Positions 51,325 to 62,075 of a stretch of 64,000 bases of DNA are shown in pieces. The DNA comes from Neofamilia massiliensis. Lineage in GTDB: Bacteria > Bacillota > Clostridia > Tissierellales > Peptoniphilaceae. The notes under the pieces are model-generated. The model had not been told where the DNA came from. It searched no databases and was given only the letters and a program-made list of their open reading frames with translations. Position 1 is the first letter of the stretch. Every line of letters starts with the position of its first letter. The position numbers and the translations under genes were made by a program. The stretch spans positions 620,001 through 684,000 of the forward strand of contig NZ_CYUJ01000002.1 of the NCBI RefSeq assembly GCF_001299475.1, written 5' to 3'.

Positions 51325-51750
51325 ATGTTTTTAGGTGAATTTAGACATACCCTTGACGCCAAGGGAAGAATTATAATTCCATCAAAGTTTAGAGAAAGCC
51401 TAGGGGACGAGTATGTAATTAGTCGTGGCCTTGATGGCTGCCTTTTTCTATTTCCAATGGAGGAATGGAAAAGCTTTGAAGAAAAACTAAGAACCCTTCC
51501 TATCACTGAATCAAGAGCCTTTGTAAGATACTTTACAGCCTCAGCATCTGACGGATCTGTAGACAAACAAGGCAGAGCTCTAATACCACAAAATCTTAGA
51601 GACGTTGCAAATATCGAAAAAAATGCAGTAATAATTGGAACTCCAAATAAATTAGAAATTTGGTCAGAAGAGCTTTGGGATCAATATATGTCTTCGGATA
51701 TTATGTCCGACGACAATATTGCCAAACAAATGGAGGAGCTTGGCTTTTAA
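51325..51750 (+). CDS. mraZ: Transcriptional regulator MraZ
   Basis: 141 residues, two AbrB-like MraZ modules ('GEFRHTLDAKGRIIIPSKFRE', 'ASDGSVDKQGRALIPQNLRD'). Represses or tunes the dcw cluster through the repeats just upstream. Start ATG 51325 after AAAGGGG; the frame also has an ATG-like start at 51298 inside the repeats, rejected. Confidence 0.95.
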   Translation: MFLGEFRHTLDAKGRIIIPSKFRESLGDEYVISRGLDGCLFLFPMEEWKSFEEKLRTLPITESRAFVRYFTASASDGSVDKQGRALIPQNLRDVANIEKNAVIIGTPNKLEIWSEELWDQYMSSDIMSDDNIAKQMEELGF

Positions 51751-52680
51751 ATGGAATTTAATCACATACCAGTTCTTTTAAATGAGACAATTGAAAATTT
51801 AAATATAAAAGAAGATGGAATTTATGTAGATGGAACTATGGGAGGAGCCAGCCACTCTAGAGAAATAGCTAAAAGACTTACTAGAGGAAGGCTAATTGCC
51901 ATTGACCAAGACATTGATGCAATAAAAAAGGGAACTGAGGTCTTAAAGGACTTTGAAGACAAGGTTACAATTGTAAAATCTAATTTTTCAAACTTAGACC
52001 AAGTTTTAGACGACTTAGGCATAGAAAAAATTGATGGTCTGCTTTTAGACCTAGGAGTTTCTTCTTATCAACTTGACCAAGGTGAGAGAGGATTTTCCTA
52101 CCACCAGGACTTTCCCTTGGACATGAGAATGGACCAAAGTCAAGACCTTAGCGCAAGAGATGTAGTCAATGAATACTCTAAGAAAGACTTAGAAAGAATA
52201 ATATTAACTTATGGCGAAGAAAGATGGGCTAAAAGAATTGCTGAATTTATAGTTGCTGAAAGAAAAGTAAAACCTATTGAAAGCACCTTTGACTTGTTGG
52301 AAGTAATAAAAAAAGCCATACCCAAGGCTCAAAGAATGGACAAGCATCCAGGGATGAAAACCTTCCAAGCCATAAGAATTGAAGTTAACAACGAACTAAA
52401 CATTATAGATAAGACAATTGATATGGGAATTAAAAGGATGAATCCAAAGGGGAGGATGTGTATTATAACCTTCCACTCTTTAGAAGATAGGATTGTAAAA
52501 AATGCCTTTAGATACCAAGAACTAGATTGTATATGCGACCCAAGAGCACCAATTTGTACCTGTGACAAGGTATCTACAATTAAAGTTCTAAGTAGAAAAC
52601 CAATTTTACCAACTAAGGAAGAAATTGAGAGAAATCCTAGATCAAGGTCGGCAAAACTAAGGGTCGCCATGAAAAAGTAG
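51751..52680 (+). CDS. rsmH: 16S rRNA m4C1402 methyltransferase RsmH
   Basis: 309 residues: '[13 protein letters not shown]', SAM site '[12 protein letters not shown]', '[22 protein letters not shown]', '[15 protein letters not shown]', '[14 protein letters not shown]'. Starts on the base after the mraZ stop. Confidence 0.96.
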   Translation: MEFNHIPVLLNETIENLNIKEDGIYVDGTMGGASHSREIAKRLTRGRLIAIDQDIDAIKKGTEVLKDFEDKVTIVKSNFSNLDQVLDDLGIEKIDGLLLDLGVSSYQLDQGERGFSYHQDFPLDMRMDQSQDLSARDVVNEYSKKDLERIILTYGEERWAKRIAEFIVAERKVKPIESTFDLLEVIKKAIPKAQRMDKHPGMKTFQAIRIEVNNELNIIDKTIDMGIKRMNPKGRMCIITFHSLEDRIVKNAFRYQELDCICDPRAPICTCDKVSTIKVLSRKPILPTKEEIERNPRSRSAKLRVAMKK

Positions 52681-52690
52681 GAGTGATACT

Positions 52691-53161
52691 ATGGCTGAAG
52701 CTGCAAGGAAACTAGAATATCTAGAAGATTATGAAAACTACACAGAGCCAGAAATTAAGGTTCATAATAACTCACAAAACAATATTAATAGCAAGTATAT
52801 AAGGCGAAGAAAAGTTTTTTTAAAAATTGTTTATTCTAGCTTTTTATTTGTATTGCTTGCCTCAGCCATTTTTATCCTTTCTAATTATACTAAAATCACT
52901 GCCTTAAATGTTGAAATAAGAAAATTAGATGCTAAAATAGAACAAGTAGAGAAAGAGCAAATGAATCTTAGGGCGGAAATTGAAAAAATAAAAAGCGAAA
53001 GAGACATTGTCCACGAAGCTAGAACAAAACTTGGTATGGTTTATCCAGACAAGTCTCAAATTGTTTATTTTACCCTAGAAGAATCTGATGAAGTTAATAC
53101 AGACAAGGAGAAAAACTTTATAGCAAGTATATTCTCTACACTTACAGGTAGTTCAAAATAG
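52691..53161 (+). CDS. ftsL: Cell division protein FtsL
   Basis: 156 residues, bitopic: cytoplasmic N-terminus (~1-50), one TM (~52-72 'SSFLFVLLASAIFILSNYT'), coiled coil ('NVEIRKLDAKIEQVEKEQMNLRAEIEKI') ending 'ARTKLGMVYPDKSQIVYF'. Low sequence conservation; assigned by architecture and position between rsmH and the division PBP. Partner of DivIC and DivIB. Confidence 0.85.
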   Translation: MAEAARKLEYLEDYENYTEPEIKVHNNSQNNINSKYIRRRKVFLKIVYSSFLFVLLASAIFILSNYTKITALNVEIRKLDAKIEQVEKEQMNLRAEIEKIKSERDIVHEARTKLGMVYPDKSQIVYFTLEESDEVNTDKEKNFIASIFSTLTGSSK

Positions 53162-53174
53162 ATATGGAGGAAGT

Positions 53175-55529
53175 ATGAAGAAAAATAGTAAGATTAACAA
53201 TAATAGGATTATTTTTCTTCTTATTTTATTTTTTATAGTTACACTTGCAATTGTTGTTAGATTATTTTACTTGCAGGTAATTGACAGAAAAAATCTAACA
53301 AAGAGAGCAATAGAACAGATAAATAGAAGTGAAGAAATTGTTTCAGACAGAGGTTATATATTAGATAAAAATGGAAAAAGGCTGGCTATAAACACAGCAT
53401 CTTCTACAGTTTATTTTAACGGTGGCCAAGATATTGATTCAGCAAATAGAAGTCTTATAGCCAAAGAACTTTCTAAGTCCTTAAACTTAGATGAATTAGA
53501 GCTTTATAAAAAAATTTCTGCTAAGAAGAGAGTAAAAATAGTTCAATGGGTAGACTCAAATGTGGCCATGGAGCTTAGAGAAAAGAACCTAGCAGGAATA
53601 GAAATCGTAGATGGCTTTAGAAGAGTTTATCCCTACCAAACTTTAGCCTCCCATGTGCTAGGCTTTACAAACATTGATGGAGTAGGCCAGTATGGAGTAG
53701 AGGCTTCATATAACTCAAATTTAACAGGCAGTCCAGGTAGGATTTTTAAATCATCTGATAGAAATAATAGACAACTTCCTACAGGAAAGTCTCAAGTCTT
53801 TGAAGCCAACGACGGCCTTTCTGCAGTCCTTACAATTGACCAAGGAATCCAAAAATTTGTTGAAGATGAAACTAAGAAAATAATTTCTGAGTTTCAAGCT
53901 GACAAGGTTCATATTATAGTAGAAGAAGTTGAGACAGGTCATATATTAGCCATGTCATCTTATCCTTCTTTTGATCCTAATGGACCAACTAAAGCAGTAA
54001 GTGACATGCAAGCAGCATCTTGGCTTACAAAAACTGATGAAGAAATCCAAAAAGACTGGTATGATAATTGGAGAAATCCTGTTGTATCAAATATTTATGA
54101 ACCAGGATCAACTTTTAAATTGATTACAGCTGCAGCTGCCATGGAAGAAAATACTAGCTCACCTGAAAAGCAATATTATTGTACAGGGTATATTAGAGAC
54201 ATTAAAAACGCCCCTGTTTTAAAATGCGTCTCCTATAAGGATCCTCATGGAAATATAACCTTGAGGCAGGCTTTAGCAAAGTCTTGTAATCCAAGCTTTG
54301 TTTATGTTAATAGAGATCTAGGAAGAGAAAGTTTTTTAAAATATGTTAAGGCCTTTGGTTTTGGCGAAAAAACTGGAATAGACTTACCAGGAGAAGCCTT
54401 GGGAATTATTCCAACAAGTGCTGATAAGATAACAGAACTAAGTCTAGCTACAATGGCCTATGGCCACGGTATAGCAACAACGCCAATTCAACTTATTAAT
54501 GCAGTTGCCGCAATTGGTAATAACGGACTTTTAATGGAGCCAAGACTAGTAAAAGAACTTGTAAATTCAAATGGCCAAGTTATTAGACCAATTGAAATAT
54601 CAGAAAAAAGACAGGTCATTTCTAAAGAAACAGCAGATAATATGCTTTCAATGATGGCAGAAGTTGTAGAAAATGGAACAGCCTCAAGGGCTAAGTCAAC
54701 ATCTTATTCAATTGGTGGTAAAACAGGAACTGCCAACAAGGTCTTAGAAGATGGAACAGGTTACTATGAAGACCAATACGTTGCATCTTTCGTAGGTCTA
54801 GCACCTATTGAAGACCCAGTTATTGCAGTTTTAGTTATAGTTGACAATCCAAAAGACCAATATTACGGATCAATTGTTGCTACGCCAGCAGGAAAAAATA
54901 TAATAGAGTACACCTTGGAAAATTTAGGTTTACCTAAAAATACTAAGATAAAATCTAGTGAATACACAGATTTAATTAAAGTTCCAGACCTAACAAATAG
55001 GTTAATAGGTGACGGAGGCTCAATTCTTTCTCAAATGGGCTTAAACTACTCTGTTGGTTATGGAACTGTAACAGAAGAAAGTATAATTACAGCTCAAAAA
55101 CCTAAGGCTGGAGAATTTATAGAAAAAGATGAAGTTGTAGAACTAGATTTAGATATAAATAATGGAGAAAGAAAAATAACTCCAAACCTTGAAGGTAAAG
55201 ATGAACAAGAACTTGCAAGACTTTTAGAAGAAATTTCAATTGACTTTAAAGTTGAAGGCCTTGAAGGAGGAGTTGTTGTAGACCAAAATCCTAAGGCTGG
55301 AGAGAAAATTGCACAAGGGGAAACTTTGACTTTGATTTTAGGAGAAAAAGTTGAAGATTCAGTAAACCCTGCATCTAATGGTCTTAAGGACGGTCTTTTA
55401 GAAATTGAAAATGATGAAAATAAAAAGACAATTAAGTCTGTAGAAATTAATGACCTTTCTAACAAAGAGAAAGACAAAGAAGATGAAGATTCTAATTTAG
55501 ATAAAGAAACAGAAGGTCAAAAAGACTAG
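53175..55529 (+). CDS. ftsI: Division-specific class B PBP with two PASTA domains
   Basis: Septal transpeptidase, 784 residues. TM ~10-30, dimerisation domain, transpeptidase with SxxK 'GSTFKL', SxN 'SCN', KTG 'GGKTGTAN'. Two PASTA domains at ~600-660 and ~665-730, then a highly charged Glu/Lys/Asp tail of ~50 residues. In spore formers this spot often holds both pbpB and spoVD; here there is one. Confidence 0.93.
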   Translation: MKKNSKINNNRIIFLLILFFIVTLAIVVRLFYLQVIDRKNLTKRAIEQINRSEEIVSDRGYILDKNGKRLAINTASSTVYFNGGQDIDSANRSLIAKELSKSLNLDELELYKKISAKKRVKIVQWVDSNVAMELREKNLAGIEIVDGFRRVYPYQTLASHVLGFTNIDGVGQYGVEASYNSNLTGSPGRIFKSSDRNNRQLPTGKSQVFEANDGLSAVLTIDQGIQKFVEDETKKIISEFQADKVHIIVEEVETGHILAMSSYPSFDPNGPTKAVSDMQAASWLTKTDEEIQKDWYDNWRNPVVSNIYEPGSTFKLITAAAAMEENTSSPEKQYYCTGYIRDIKNAPVLKCVSYKDPHGNITLRQALAKSCNPSFVYVNRDLGRESFLKYVKAFGFGEKTGIDLPGEALGIIPTSADKITELSLATMAYGHGIATTPIQLINAVAAIGNNGLLMEPRLVKELVNSNGQVIRPIEISEKRQVISKETADNMLSMMAEVVENGTASRAKSTSYSIGGKTGTANKVLEDGTGYYEDQYVASFVGLAPIEDPVIAVLVIVDNPKDQYYGSIVATPAGKNIIEYTLENLGLPKNTKIKSSEYTDLIKVPDLTNRLIGDGGSILSQMGLNYSVGYGTVTEESIITAQKPKAGEFIEKDEVVELDLDINNGERKITPNLEGKDEQELARLLEEISIDFKVEGLEGGVVVDQNPKAGEKIAQGETLTLILGEKVEDSVNPASNGLKDGLLEIENDENKKTIKSVEINDLSNKEKDKEDEDSNLDKETEGQKD

Positions 55530-55575
55530 AATCTATCAAGCAATTAAAGAATGAAATGAAAAAGTAGGTAAGATA

Positions 55576-56532
55576 ATGACTAAATACTATATAGAAAATT
55601 TTGTGATAGCCGCCATTATTTCTTTGGTTTTAGGACCTATCATAATTCCAGAATTAAAAAAATTAAAAATAGGCCAGGCAATTAGAGAAGATGGCCCACA
55701 AAGCCATCTTATAAAAACTGGAACACCTACAATGGGAGGAATTATTTTTATAGTATCTACCCTTATAACCATTTTAGTATTTGGTGTAAATGATAAAGAA
55801 GCAATTCTTTGTACTTTTTCTATGCTTTCCTTTGGTTTAATAGGACTAATAGATGATTATTTAATTGTAGTGAAAAAAACCAACGATGGCTTAAGTGCTT
55901 CGCAGAAGTTTTCTGCCCAAGTTCTAGTAGCTCTTGTTTTAATGTTTCTTAGCACTAAAATAAATGAACTTGGAAACTTATATATACCATTTCTTGGAAG
56001 GGAAACAGTTAACCTAGGAATTTTTTATTATCCTATAACCTTATTTGTGATTTTAGGAACTGTTAATAGTGTAAATCTAACTGATGGTCTAGACGGACTA
56101 GCAGCTTCTGTATCTATGGTTGGCCTAGTTGGCTTTGCAGTAATAAATGTAATACTATCAAAAAATTACCTATCAATGTTTGCTATGGCCTTGGCAGGAT
56201 CCTTATTAGGCTATCTAAGATATAATAAATTCCCAGCCCAAGTTTTTATGGGAGATGTTGGATCTTTAGCTCTTGGAGGTGCCTTTGCAGCTATAGCTGT
56301 AGTTTCAGGAACAACACTTTATCTTCCAATAATCGGGCTAATTTTTGTTGTTGAGACTCTATCAGTAATAATCCAAGTAGCTTCATTTAAACTTAGAGGC
56401 AAGAGAGTCTTTTTAATGAGTCCAATCCACCATCATTACGAAGCCAAAGGTTGGTCTGAAGTTAAAATTGTAAAGGTATTTTTTGCTATAACTTTAATTA
56501 CAACTGTAATTTCTATTTTGGCAATTAGATAG
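55576..56532 (+). CDS. mraY: Phospho-MurNAc-pentapeptide transferase MraY
   Basis: Makes lipid I. 318 residues, ten TMs: 'KTGTPTMGG', 'DDYLIVVKKTNDGLSASQKF', 'NLTDGLDGLAA', 'MGDVGSLALGG', 'MSPIHHHYEAKGWSE'. murE and murF, usual neighbours, are absent before it. Confidence 0.96.
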   Translation: MTKYYIENFVIAAIISLVLGPIIIPELKKLKIGQAIREDGPQSHLIKTGTPTMGGIIFIVSTLITILVFGVNDKEAILCTFSMLSFGLIGLIDDYLIVVKKTNDGLSASQKFSAQVLVALVLMFLSTKINELGNLYIPFLGRETVNLGIFYYPITLFVILGTVNSVNLTDGLDGLAASVSMVGLVGFAVINVILSKNYLSMFAMALAGSLLGYLRYNKFPAQVFMGDVGSLALGGAFAAIAVVSGTTLYLPIIGLIFVVETLSVIIQVASFKLRGKRVFLMSPIHHHYEAKGWSEVKIVKVFFAITLITTVISILAIR

Positions 56533-56543
56533 GAGAAAGTCCT

Positions 56544-57872
56544 ATGGAAGATAAAAAAATTCTCGTTATTGGCTATGGAAAAGCAGGCAAAACAGTAGCT
56601 ATGTCAATGTTAAAAAAATCATGGCAGGTCTTTGTCTACGATGACTTTCTAAAAAATATTTCAGAAAAAGACTTAGACAAAAGAATAAACTTTATTTATA
56701 ACTCTTCAGATGTAATATCTCAAGAGTTTGATTTGCTTGTAAAAAGTCCAGGTATAAAACCAACAAATCCATTAATCCTAGCCTTAAAAAAACAAGGAAG
56801 AAAAATAATTTCTGACATAGAATTAGGATATTTATTCAAAGGTCCAGAAAAACTAATAGGCATTACTGGAACCAATGGTAAGACAACAACTACTAGCTTT
56901 ATAGAGTTTTTTCTAAATAAAAATAATATTAAGGCAAAGGCAGTAGGAAATATTGGCCTTGGGGCAGTAGAAGAGATGATTTTTACTAAAATGGACATCC
57001 TAGCTATAGAGTGTTCATCCTTCCAATTAAATGACATTGAAACTTTTAGGCCAGATATAGCCTTAATAACAAATATAGACAAAGACCATTTAGACTATCA
57101 CGGATCTGAAGAAAATTACATAAGGGCCAAACTAAACTTATTAAAAAACCTAGGCCCAGAAAATTATGCAGTTTTAAATTATGACGATCCTATTTTAAAA
57201 AATCAAGAAGGCCCCTATAAGAAAATTTATTTTTCTTCAAAAAATAAGCTAACTCATGGTTTTTATTATAAGGATGGCTATATAATTTTTGCGAAAAATC
57301 AAGTAGAAGAGAAGCTAATCGACTGTAAACAACTAAAGCTTAAAGGCATTCACAACTATGAAAATATTATGGCAGGACTTGGTGTTTTTTATAGTTTAGG
57401 CTTAAACTTAAAAGACGTTTCAAAAACAGCCTATGAATTTTCTGGAGTAAGGCATAGACTTGAATTTGTAAGAAACTTTAAGGGAGTAGATTATTACAAC
57501 GACTCAAAGGGAACTAATACAGACTCTACAAGAAAGGCCTTGGCTTCTTTTTCTCAACCTATAATTATACTTATGGGCGGCTATGACAAGGGAGAAGACT
57601 TTAGCGGGCTTTTAAAAGAAGCTAAAGATAAAATTAAAGCTCTGCTTGCCTTTGGTCAAACAGGAGAAAAAATTTATGAGACTGCAAGGGATCAAGGCTA
57701 TCAAAATATCTTTTTAGCTCATGACCTTAAAGGTGCTTTTACTAGGGCCCAAACTCTAGCTTGTTCAAATGATTTAGTATTGCTATCTCCAGCCTGTGCT
57801 TCTTGGGACCAGTATAAGTCCTTTGAAGACCGTGGAGATGAATTTGTAAACTTAGTAAACAGTTTAAAATAG
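56544..57872 (+). CDS. murD: UDP-MurNAc-L-Ala-D-Glu ligase MurD
   Basis: 442 residues. P-loop 'GITGTNGKTTTT' near 108-119, 'SSFQL', 'ITNIDKDHLDYHGS', 'YNDSKGTNTDST', 'LSPACASWDQYKSFEDRGDEF'. Adds D-Glu in the cytoplasmic peptidoglycan pathway. 11 nt after mraY. Confidence 0.95.
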   Translation: MEDKKILVIGYGKAGKTVAMSMLKKSWQVFVYDDFLKNISEKDLDKRINFIYNSSDVISQEFDLLVKSPGIKPTNPLILALKKQGRKIISDIELGYLFKGPEKLIGITGTNGKTTTTSFIEFFLNKNNIKAKAVGNIGLGAVEEMIFTKMDILAIECSSFQLNDIETFRPDIALITNIDKDHLDYHGSEENYIRAKLNLLKNLGPENYAVLNYDDPILKNQEGPYKKIYFSSKNKLTHGFYYKDGYIIFAKNQVEEKLIDCKQLKLKGIHNYENIMAGLGVFYSLGLNLKDVSKTAYEFSGVRHRLEFVRNFKGVDYYNDSKGTNTDSTRKALASFSQPIIILMGGYDKGEDFSGLLKEAKDKIKALLAFGQTGEKIYETARDQGYQNIFLAHDLKGAFTRAQTLACSNDLVLLSPACASWDQYKSFEDRGDEFVNLVNSLK

Positions 57873-57884
57873 AAGGGATAGGAC

Positions 57885-59000
57885 TTGGCAAAAAGAAAAC
57901 AGTCAAAATTTTTGTTAGACAAAAGACTTTTAATTACAACTTTAATATTATCAATAACAGGCCTGATTTTAGTCTTTTCTGCATCATCTCCAGAAGCAGT
58001 TTTAAAATATGGAGATGGATACTATTTTGTAAAGAAACATATAAGATTTTTAATTTTAGGCTTTTTTGTCATGTTTGTAGCTTCTAATATAAATTATAGA
58101 ATTTATAAGAAGCTGGCTATTCCAATAATCTTATTTTCTATTTTCTTAAATGTACTCTTGTACACAAAATTTGGTAAGGCAGAGTTAGGCCAGGCAAGGT
58201 GGTTAGAACTTGGAAGTCTACCAAGATTTATGCCATCTGACACCTTAAAACCTGCGTCGGTTATTTTTATGTCTTATTATTTAGAAAAGTTAGGACCGAG
58301 AATAAAAAATTACAAGGGTGTAATATACTCAACCTTCTTTATAATATTATTTTTTGGTCTTGTCTTTATGAATGATATGGGTTCATCTTTAGTTATTTTA
58401 ATATCTTTAGGTTCAATGTTAATTGTTGCTGGAATAAAGTTTTCTTCAGCTGTTACTTTAATAGCTGTAGGAGTTCTCGTTACACTTAAGAGCCTATCTC
58501 TAGAAATGTTCCAATACAGAATGAAAAGACTTGCAAGTTTTTTAAGGCCTTTTGAAAATATGCAAGGGGATGGGATGCAACAGGGAAATTCTATATACTC
58601 TGTTGCCCTAGGTGGCATTAAAGGTGTTGGACTAGGTAGAGGATTTCAAAAGTTTTCCTACATTCCCCATGTTTATAACGACTTTATATTTTCAGTAATG
58701 GCTGAAGAATTTGGCCTAATTGGAAGTCTATTTTTAATTGGACTCTTTTTAAACTACACCTTTGCATCCTTTAAAATAGCAATGAAAATCAGGTCTGAAT
58801 TTGGAAAATTTTTGGCAGTAGGTTTGAGTTTATTAATTTTAAGTCAGGCACTAATTCATATTTGTGTTAATATAGGTTTAGCACCAGTTACTGGAATAAC
58901 TCTTCCATTTATAAGTTATGGAGGAACGTCCCTAATAATGACTATGTTTATGACTGGAATAATTTTAAATATATCTAAAGAAAACAATAGGAGTAAATAA
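57885..59000 (+). CDS. ftsW: Septal peptidoglycan polymerase FtsW
   Basis: SEDS-family glycosyltransferase working with the division PBP. 371 residues, about ten TMs; 'DMGSSLVI', 'YRMKRLASFLRPF', 'GNSIYSVALGGIKGVGLGRG', 'IPHVYNDFIFSVMAEEFGLIGS', 'LPFISYGGTSLI'. TTG start 57885; its stop overlaps the murG ATG by one base (TAATG). Confidence 0.94.
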   Translation: MAKRKQSKFLLDKRLLITTLILSITGLILVFSASSPEAVLKYGDGYYFVKKHIRFLILGFFVMFVASNINYRIYKKLAIPIILFSIFLNVLLYTKFGKAELGQARWLELGSLPRFMPSDTLKPASVIFMSYYLEKLGPRIKNYKGVIYSTFFIILFFGLVFMNDMGSSLVILISLGSMLIVAGIKFSSAVTLIAVGVLVTLKSLSLEMFQYRMKRLASFLRPFENMQGDGMQQGNSIYSVALGGIKGVGLGRGFQKFSYIPHVYNDFIFSVMAEEFGLIGSLFLIGLFLNYTFASFKIAMKIRSEFGKFLAVGLSLLILSQALIHICVNIGLAPVTGITLPFISYGGTSLIMTMFMTGIILNISKENNRSK

Positions 59001-60112
59001 TGAAATACCTAATTACAGGTGGAGGAACTGGAGGACATATTTATCCAGCCCTAGCAATTTTTGATCAAATAAAAAAACAAGATCCTGAGGGAGAATTTTT
59101 ATACGTAGGAAGAAGATCAGGACTAGAAAAAGAACTAGCTGAAAAGGCGGGCTATGATTACAAGGCTGTTAGGATAAAAGGCCTTCCAAGAAGAATAAAT
59201 TTTGATTCTTTAAAAACAGCTCTAGCCTTAGTCCAAGGAATTCACGATGCAAAAAAAATAATAAAGGACTTTCAACCAGATATTGTAATAGGAACAGGAG
59301 GCTATGTTTCTTTTCCAGCAGTTTATGTTGCCCAGAGAAAAAATATTCCAACTATTTTACAAGAAGCCAATGCCTTTCCAGGAAAAGTAAATAGAATTTT
59401 ATCAAAGAATGCTAAAGCAGTAGCCTTGGCCTTTAAAGAAGCAGAGGCGAGACTTGCTACTGACAAGACTTTTATATCTGGAAATCCTATAAGACCAGTT
59501 TTTTTAGATGTAGATAAAAGTGCTGCTAGAAAAAAATATTCTATAAAAGATGAAGAAAAGCTTATTTTATCCTTTGGTGGCTCTGGAGGTCAAGAATCTA
59601 TAAACGACGCCCTTGTTGAAATTTTTCAAAAGCCTATTAGGGAAAATTATAAATACATCCACATTACTGGCAGAGATTACTATGATGAATTTTTAGACCA
59701 GTTAAAAGAAAAAAATATTGAACTGACAGATGCAATTAAAATTTTAGATTACAGCCATGAAATACCAGACCTTCTTGCAGCTGCCGATGTGGCGATTTTA
59801 TCTTCTAGCGCCATATCTCTAGCAGAAGTTTCTTGTGTTGGACTTCCTAGCATATTAGTTCCAAAAACTTATACAGCTGACAACCACCAAGAATTTAATG
59901 CCAGGGCTTTTGAAAATGCTGGAGCCTCTTTTGTAATTTTAGAAAAAGATTTAAATGGCTCAAGTCTTGATCAGGCAATTTCTACGATAGTAGACGACCA
60001 AGAAAAGATGCAAAAAATGGGAAAATGTGCTAAAATTCTCTCAAAGCCAAATTCAACTAAGGATATAGTTGAAAATATTTTTAGGCTCTTAAGAGAGAAT
60101 AATGAAAGATAA
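59000..60112 (+). CDS. murG: Lipid II synthase MurG
   Basis: GT28 transferase adding GlcNAc to lipid I. 370 residues: 'TGGGTGGHIYPALAI', 'GTGGYVSFPAVY', 'QEANAFPGKVNR', 'FGGSGGQESIN', 'SSSAISLAEVSCVGLPSILVP'. Overlaps ftsW by 1 nt and divIB by 11 nt. Confidence 0.96.
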   Translation: MKYLITGGGTGGHIYPALAIFDQIKKQDPEGEFLYVGRRSGLEKELAEKAGYDYKAVRIKGLPRRINFDSLKTALALVQGIHDAKKIIKDFQPDIVIGTGGYVSFPAVYVAQRKNIPTILQEANAFPGKVNRILSKNAKAVALAFKEAEARLATDKTFISGNPIRPVFLDVDKSAARKKYSIKDEEKLILSFGGSGGQESINDALVEIFQKPIRENYKYIHITGRDYYDEFLDQLKEKNIELTDAIKILDYSHEIPDLLAAADVAILSSSAISLAEVSCVGLPSILVPKTYTADNHQEFNARAFENAGASFVILEKDLNGSSLDQAISTIVDDQEKMQKMGKCAKILSKPNSTKDIVENIFRLLRENNER

Positions 60113-60842
60113 TAAATATAAAAGACCAAAGAGAAAAATCAGATATTTTAGAATATTTCTAAGTCTAGTTTTTTTATGCCTTTTAGTTTTTGCCTTTTTA
60201 AGGCTGCCAATTTTTCGAGTTAGAAAAATTTCTGTTACAGGTAATGAAAGACTAGATGAAAGTACTCTTATATCACATTCTAAAGTTTCTACTAGGGACA
60301 ATTTAATATTCTTAAAAAAAGATAAAGTAAGAGAAAATGTATTAACCAATCCCTTTGTTGAAGATGTTGAAGTCAAGAAAAGTTTATTTAAGGGCTTAAC
60401 ATTAGCAGTTAAAGAAAGACAAGCTGCAGCAACTTTACAAATCGGGGACAAGTATCTGCTTATAGATAGCTTTGGAATTATAATAGACGAATATAATAGT
60501 TTAATGTTAAATTTAAGTCTAATTACTGGCATAAAAATAAATGGCCAAATTAACCTAGGCCAAGATATATTTTCCTTTGTAAGTGAGGAAAAAAACAACT
60601 TGCTAAGAGAACTTCTAAATGGAGAAAATATTTATAAATTTAAAAGTGTTAACCTAGAGGAAGACCAGGCAGAACTAGTTTTAAAAGACGGAGTAATTGT
60701 CGCCTTTGGATCTTATAACAAGGTAGACTATAAGCTTAAGGTCCTTGACCTAATGGTTAAAAAAATCGAAGAAGATGGCAGCAAAAATCCATCTATGATT
60801 CTAATGGAAGATGGACCTGTGCCAATATTAGTAGTAGATTAG
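60102..60842 (+). CDS. divIB: Cell division protein DivIB/FtsQ
   Basis: 246 residues: basic N-terminus, TM ~18-38, POTRA ('FRVRKISVTGNERLDESTLISHS', 'NPFVEDVEVKKSLFKGLTLAVKERQ'), then the beta domain. Divisome partner of DivIC and FtsL. ftsA, which often follows, is absent. Confidence 0.92.
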   Translation: MKDNKYKRPKRKIRYFRIFLSLVFLCLLVFAFLRLPIFRVRKISVTGNERLDESTLISHSKVSTRDNLIFLKKDKVRENVLTNPFVEDVEVKKSLFKGLTLAVKERQAAATLQIGDKYLLIDSFGIIIDEYNSLMLNLSLITGIKINGQINLGQDIFSFVSEEKNNLLRELLNGENIYKFKSVNLEEDQAELVLKDGVIVAFGSYNKVDYKLKVLDLMVKKIEEDGSKNPSMILMEDGPVPILVVD

Positions 60843-60893
60843 TTAAAAAACGCAAAAAAACACAGTAAAAGCTAAGAAAATTGTGTATTTTTG

Positions 60894-60922
60894 TTGACTA
60901 ATTTATTATAAAACATTACAAT
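60894..60922 (+). promoter_or_regulatory. Promoter of ftsZ
   Basis: TTGACT (60894-60899), 17-bp spacer, TACAAT (60917-60922). Allows ftsZ to be expressed independently of the dcw operon. Confidence 0.75.
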
Positions 60923-60977
60923 ATAAAGAGGACTATCATATATAAAAATATATTTGATTTATATAAAGGAGGAGACA

Positions 60978-62054
60978 ATGTTGGAATTCGAAGTTGACAA
61001 CGATGGATTTGCAAAAATTAAAGTTATAGGAGTTGGCGGCGGTGGTAATAATGCTGTTAACAGAATGATTGAAAGTGGAGTTAAAGGTGTAGATTTCATC
61101 GCTGCTAACACTGATAGACAAGCATTGAAAGCTTCTTTAGCTAACACAAAACTTCAAATTGGAGAAAAAATTACTAGAGGGCTCGGAGCTGGTGGAAATC
61201 CATCAGTAGGAGAAACTTCTGCAGAAGAAAGCCGTGACGACATTAGAAACTCATTAGAAGGTTCAGATATGGTATTTATTGCAGCCGGTATGGGTGGCGG
61301 AACAGGTACAGGAGCAGCTCCAGTTGTAGCAGATATTGCTAAAGAGCTAGGTATACTTACTGTTGGTGTTGTTACAAAACCATTTTCTTTTGAAGGATCA
61401 AGAAGACAAAGACAAGCTGACAAGGGTGTAGAAGCCCTACTAGAAAAAGTTGATACCCTAGTAACTATACCTAACGATAGACTACTTCAAATAGCTGATA
61501 AGAAGACTTCTGTAAAAGAATCTTTTGAAATGGCTGACGAAGTATTACTTCAAGGTATAACTGGTATTTCAGATTTAATTTCTATCCCATCACTAATTAA
61601 CCTAGACTTTGCTGACGTTAAGTCTATTATGGAAAACAAGGGAATTGCTCACATGGGTATAGGTTTTGCTGAAGGAGACGATAGGGCCCAAGAAGCAGCA
61701 AGGGCAGCTGTAAAATCTCCTCTACTAGAAACTTCTATAGAAGGAGCAAGATCTGTTTTAATTAATATTACAGGTGGCGACGACCTTGGAATCTTTGAAA
61801 TTAACGAAGCAGCTGAATTAATTAGATCTGCTGTATCAGATGATGCAAATATTATCTTTGGTGCAGGCATTGACAAGTCAATGGGAGAACAAATTAAGAT
61901 TACAGTAATTGCTACAGGATTTTCAGAAACTGATAGTCAAGAAGGTCTAGCTAGCATTAAAGATTTAAAGGGAAATACAAAAGATGGAGAATCAAAATCT
62001 AAAGAAGAAATAGATGATCCTACAGTATTACACATACCAGATTGGTTAAAATAG
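60978..62054 (+). CDS. ftsZ: Cell division protein FtsZ
   Basis: Tubulin-like GTPase forming the Z ring. 358 residues: '[14 protein letters not shown]', tubulin signature '[10 protein letters not shown]', '[11 protein letters not shown]' T7-loop region, short linker, and the conserved C-terminal peptide ending 'LHIPDWLK'. AAGGAGG before ATG 60978; an in-frame ATG-type start at 60954 is upstream of this site and rejected. Confidence 0.97.
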   Translation: MLEFEVDNDGFAKIKVIGVGGGGNNAVNRMIESGVKGVDFIAANTDRQALKASLANTKLQIGEKITRGLGAGGNPSVGETSAEESRDDIRNSLEGSDMVFIAAGMGGGTGTGAAPVVADIAKELGILTVGVVTKPFSFEGSRRQRQADKGVEALLEKVDTLVTIPNDRLLQIADKKTSVKESFEMADEVLLQGITGISDLISIPSLINLDFADVKSIMENKGIAHMGIGFAEGDDRAQEAARAAVKSPLLETSIEGARSVLINITGGDDLGIFEINEAAELIRSAVSDDANIIFGAGIDKSMGEQIKITVIATGFSETDSQEGLASIKDLKGNTKDGESKSKEEIDDPTVLHIPDWLK

Positions 62055-62075
62055 TATAGTTTTAAAAATTAATGC

